A DNA stretch of 6,563 bases from Lysobacteraceae bacterium (GTDB lineage: Bacteria; Pseudomonadota; Gammaproteobacteria; Steroidobacterales; Steroidobacteraceae): NCBI GenBank assembly GCA_012516015.1, contig JAAYXG010000829.1:1-6563 (forward strand). Reading direction: 5' to 3'. Position 1 is the first letter of the stretch. The number at the start of each line of letters is the position of its first letter. Below are positions 6,128 to 6,563 of the stretch, in pieces. A program made the position numbers and the translations under genes. The notes beneath the pieces are model-generated. The model saw only the letters and a program-made list of their open reading frames with translations, made no database searches and had not been told where the DNA came from.

Positions 6128-6563
6128 ATGGTCACGAGCCGGTCTTCGCTCTTGTCCGAAGTCGCGCGTATCGCGCGCGAAGCCGGCGCGGCGATCGTAG
6201 ATGTCTATGCGCGCGAGTTCGATGTCGCGAAAAAGGCCGACAGTTCTCCATTGACGCTCGCTGACATGCGCTCCCACGAGATCATCGTGAAGGCGCTGCA
6301 TGCGTTGACACCCGACGTGCCGATCCTTTCCGAAGAGGCGAGCGACGTGCCGTTCGAAGTTCGCAGCAAATGGACGCGCTATTGGCTCGTCGATCCGCTC
6401 GACGGCACGAAGGAGTTCGTCTCGCGCAACGGCGAGTTCACGGTGAACATCGCGCTCATCGAGCAGCATGCGCCCGTGTTGGGCGTCGTGTTCGTTCCGG
6501 TACGCGATACGATCTACATGGCAACGCGCGAGGGCGGAGCAACGCGCCAGGTCGCAAACGAAC
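6128..6563 (+). CDS. cysQ: 3'(2'),5'-bisphosphate nucleotidase CysQ; 3' end outside window
   Basis: The frame is open from ATG 6128 to the right edge: 145 codons of a family usually about 250-270 residues long. CysQ is a metal-dependent phosphatase of the inositol monophosphatase fold. It converts PAP, left after PAPS is used, to AMP and may also drain PAPS. Visible motifs match E. coli CysQ: KKADSSPLTLADM (35-47), PDVPILSEEAS (62-72, metal-binding Glu pair), YWLVDPLDGTKEF (85-97, the DPxDGT metal site) and NGEFTVNIALIE (101-112). It starts 3 bases after the cysNC stop with no clear Shine-Dalgarno, so translation is probably coupled to cysNC. Its place right after PAPS synthesis fits by-product removal in the same pathway. 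The C-terminal half, including the last metal ligand, is not in the window. Confidence 0.95.
   Translation, partial: MVTSRSSLLSEVARIAREAGAAIVDVYAREFDVAKKADSSPLTLADMRSHEIIVKALHALTPDVPILSEEASDVPFEVRSKWTRYWLVDPLDGTKEFVSRNGEFTVNIALIEQHAPVLGVVFVPVRDTIYMATREGGATRQVANE

Overview
The window is GC-rich bacterial chromosome. The protein sequences and gene order point to a Gram-negative proteobacterium, most likely a gammaproteobacterium with a fused cysNC (as in the Xanthomonas group). No rRNA or other phylogenetic marker is present, so the lineage is only an inference. No genes for tRNA, rRNA, transposase, phage or CRISPR were seen. All recognised genes belong to known families.

Left half (about 1-2770, minus strand): two genes of a tripartite efflux or secretion system. 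An outer-membrane channel lipoprotein of the NodT/OprM type comes first. It is followed, with an ATGA stop/start overlap, by a MacA/HlyD-type periplasmic adaptor that runs off the left edge. The inner-membrane pump would be expected beyond the left edge. The adaptor resembles those that work with MacB-type ABC transporters, but the pump is not visible.

Middle (about 2770-3178): a 400-base divergent spacer between the efflux operon and the sulfate genes. It has no convincing gene. It contains several short perfect or near-perfect palindromes that could be operators or leader hairpins, and one AT-rich -10-like patch.

Right half (3179-6563, plus strand): a sulfate-activation operon. cysD encodes the small subunit of ATP sulfurylase. 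cysNC fuses the GTPase subunit of ATP sulfurylase to APS kinase. cysQ encodes PAP phosphatase and is cut by the right edge. Together they turn sulfate and ATP into APS and then PAPS, and clear the by-product PAP. cysNC and cysQ are 3 bases apart. cysD and cysNC are separated by 117 bases that are almost wholly a long imperfect inverted repeat with CTAG at both ends. It resembles a small palindromic or MITE-like element sitting inside the operon and is the most unusual structure in the window.

I found no evidence for a novel multigene system. The noteworthy items are the intra-operon palindrome, the palindromes in the divergent spacer, the probable TTG start of the lipoprotein gene, and low-complexity inserts in the adaptor.
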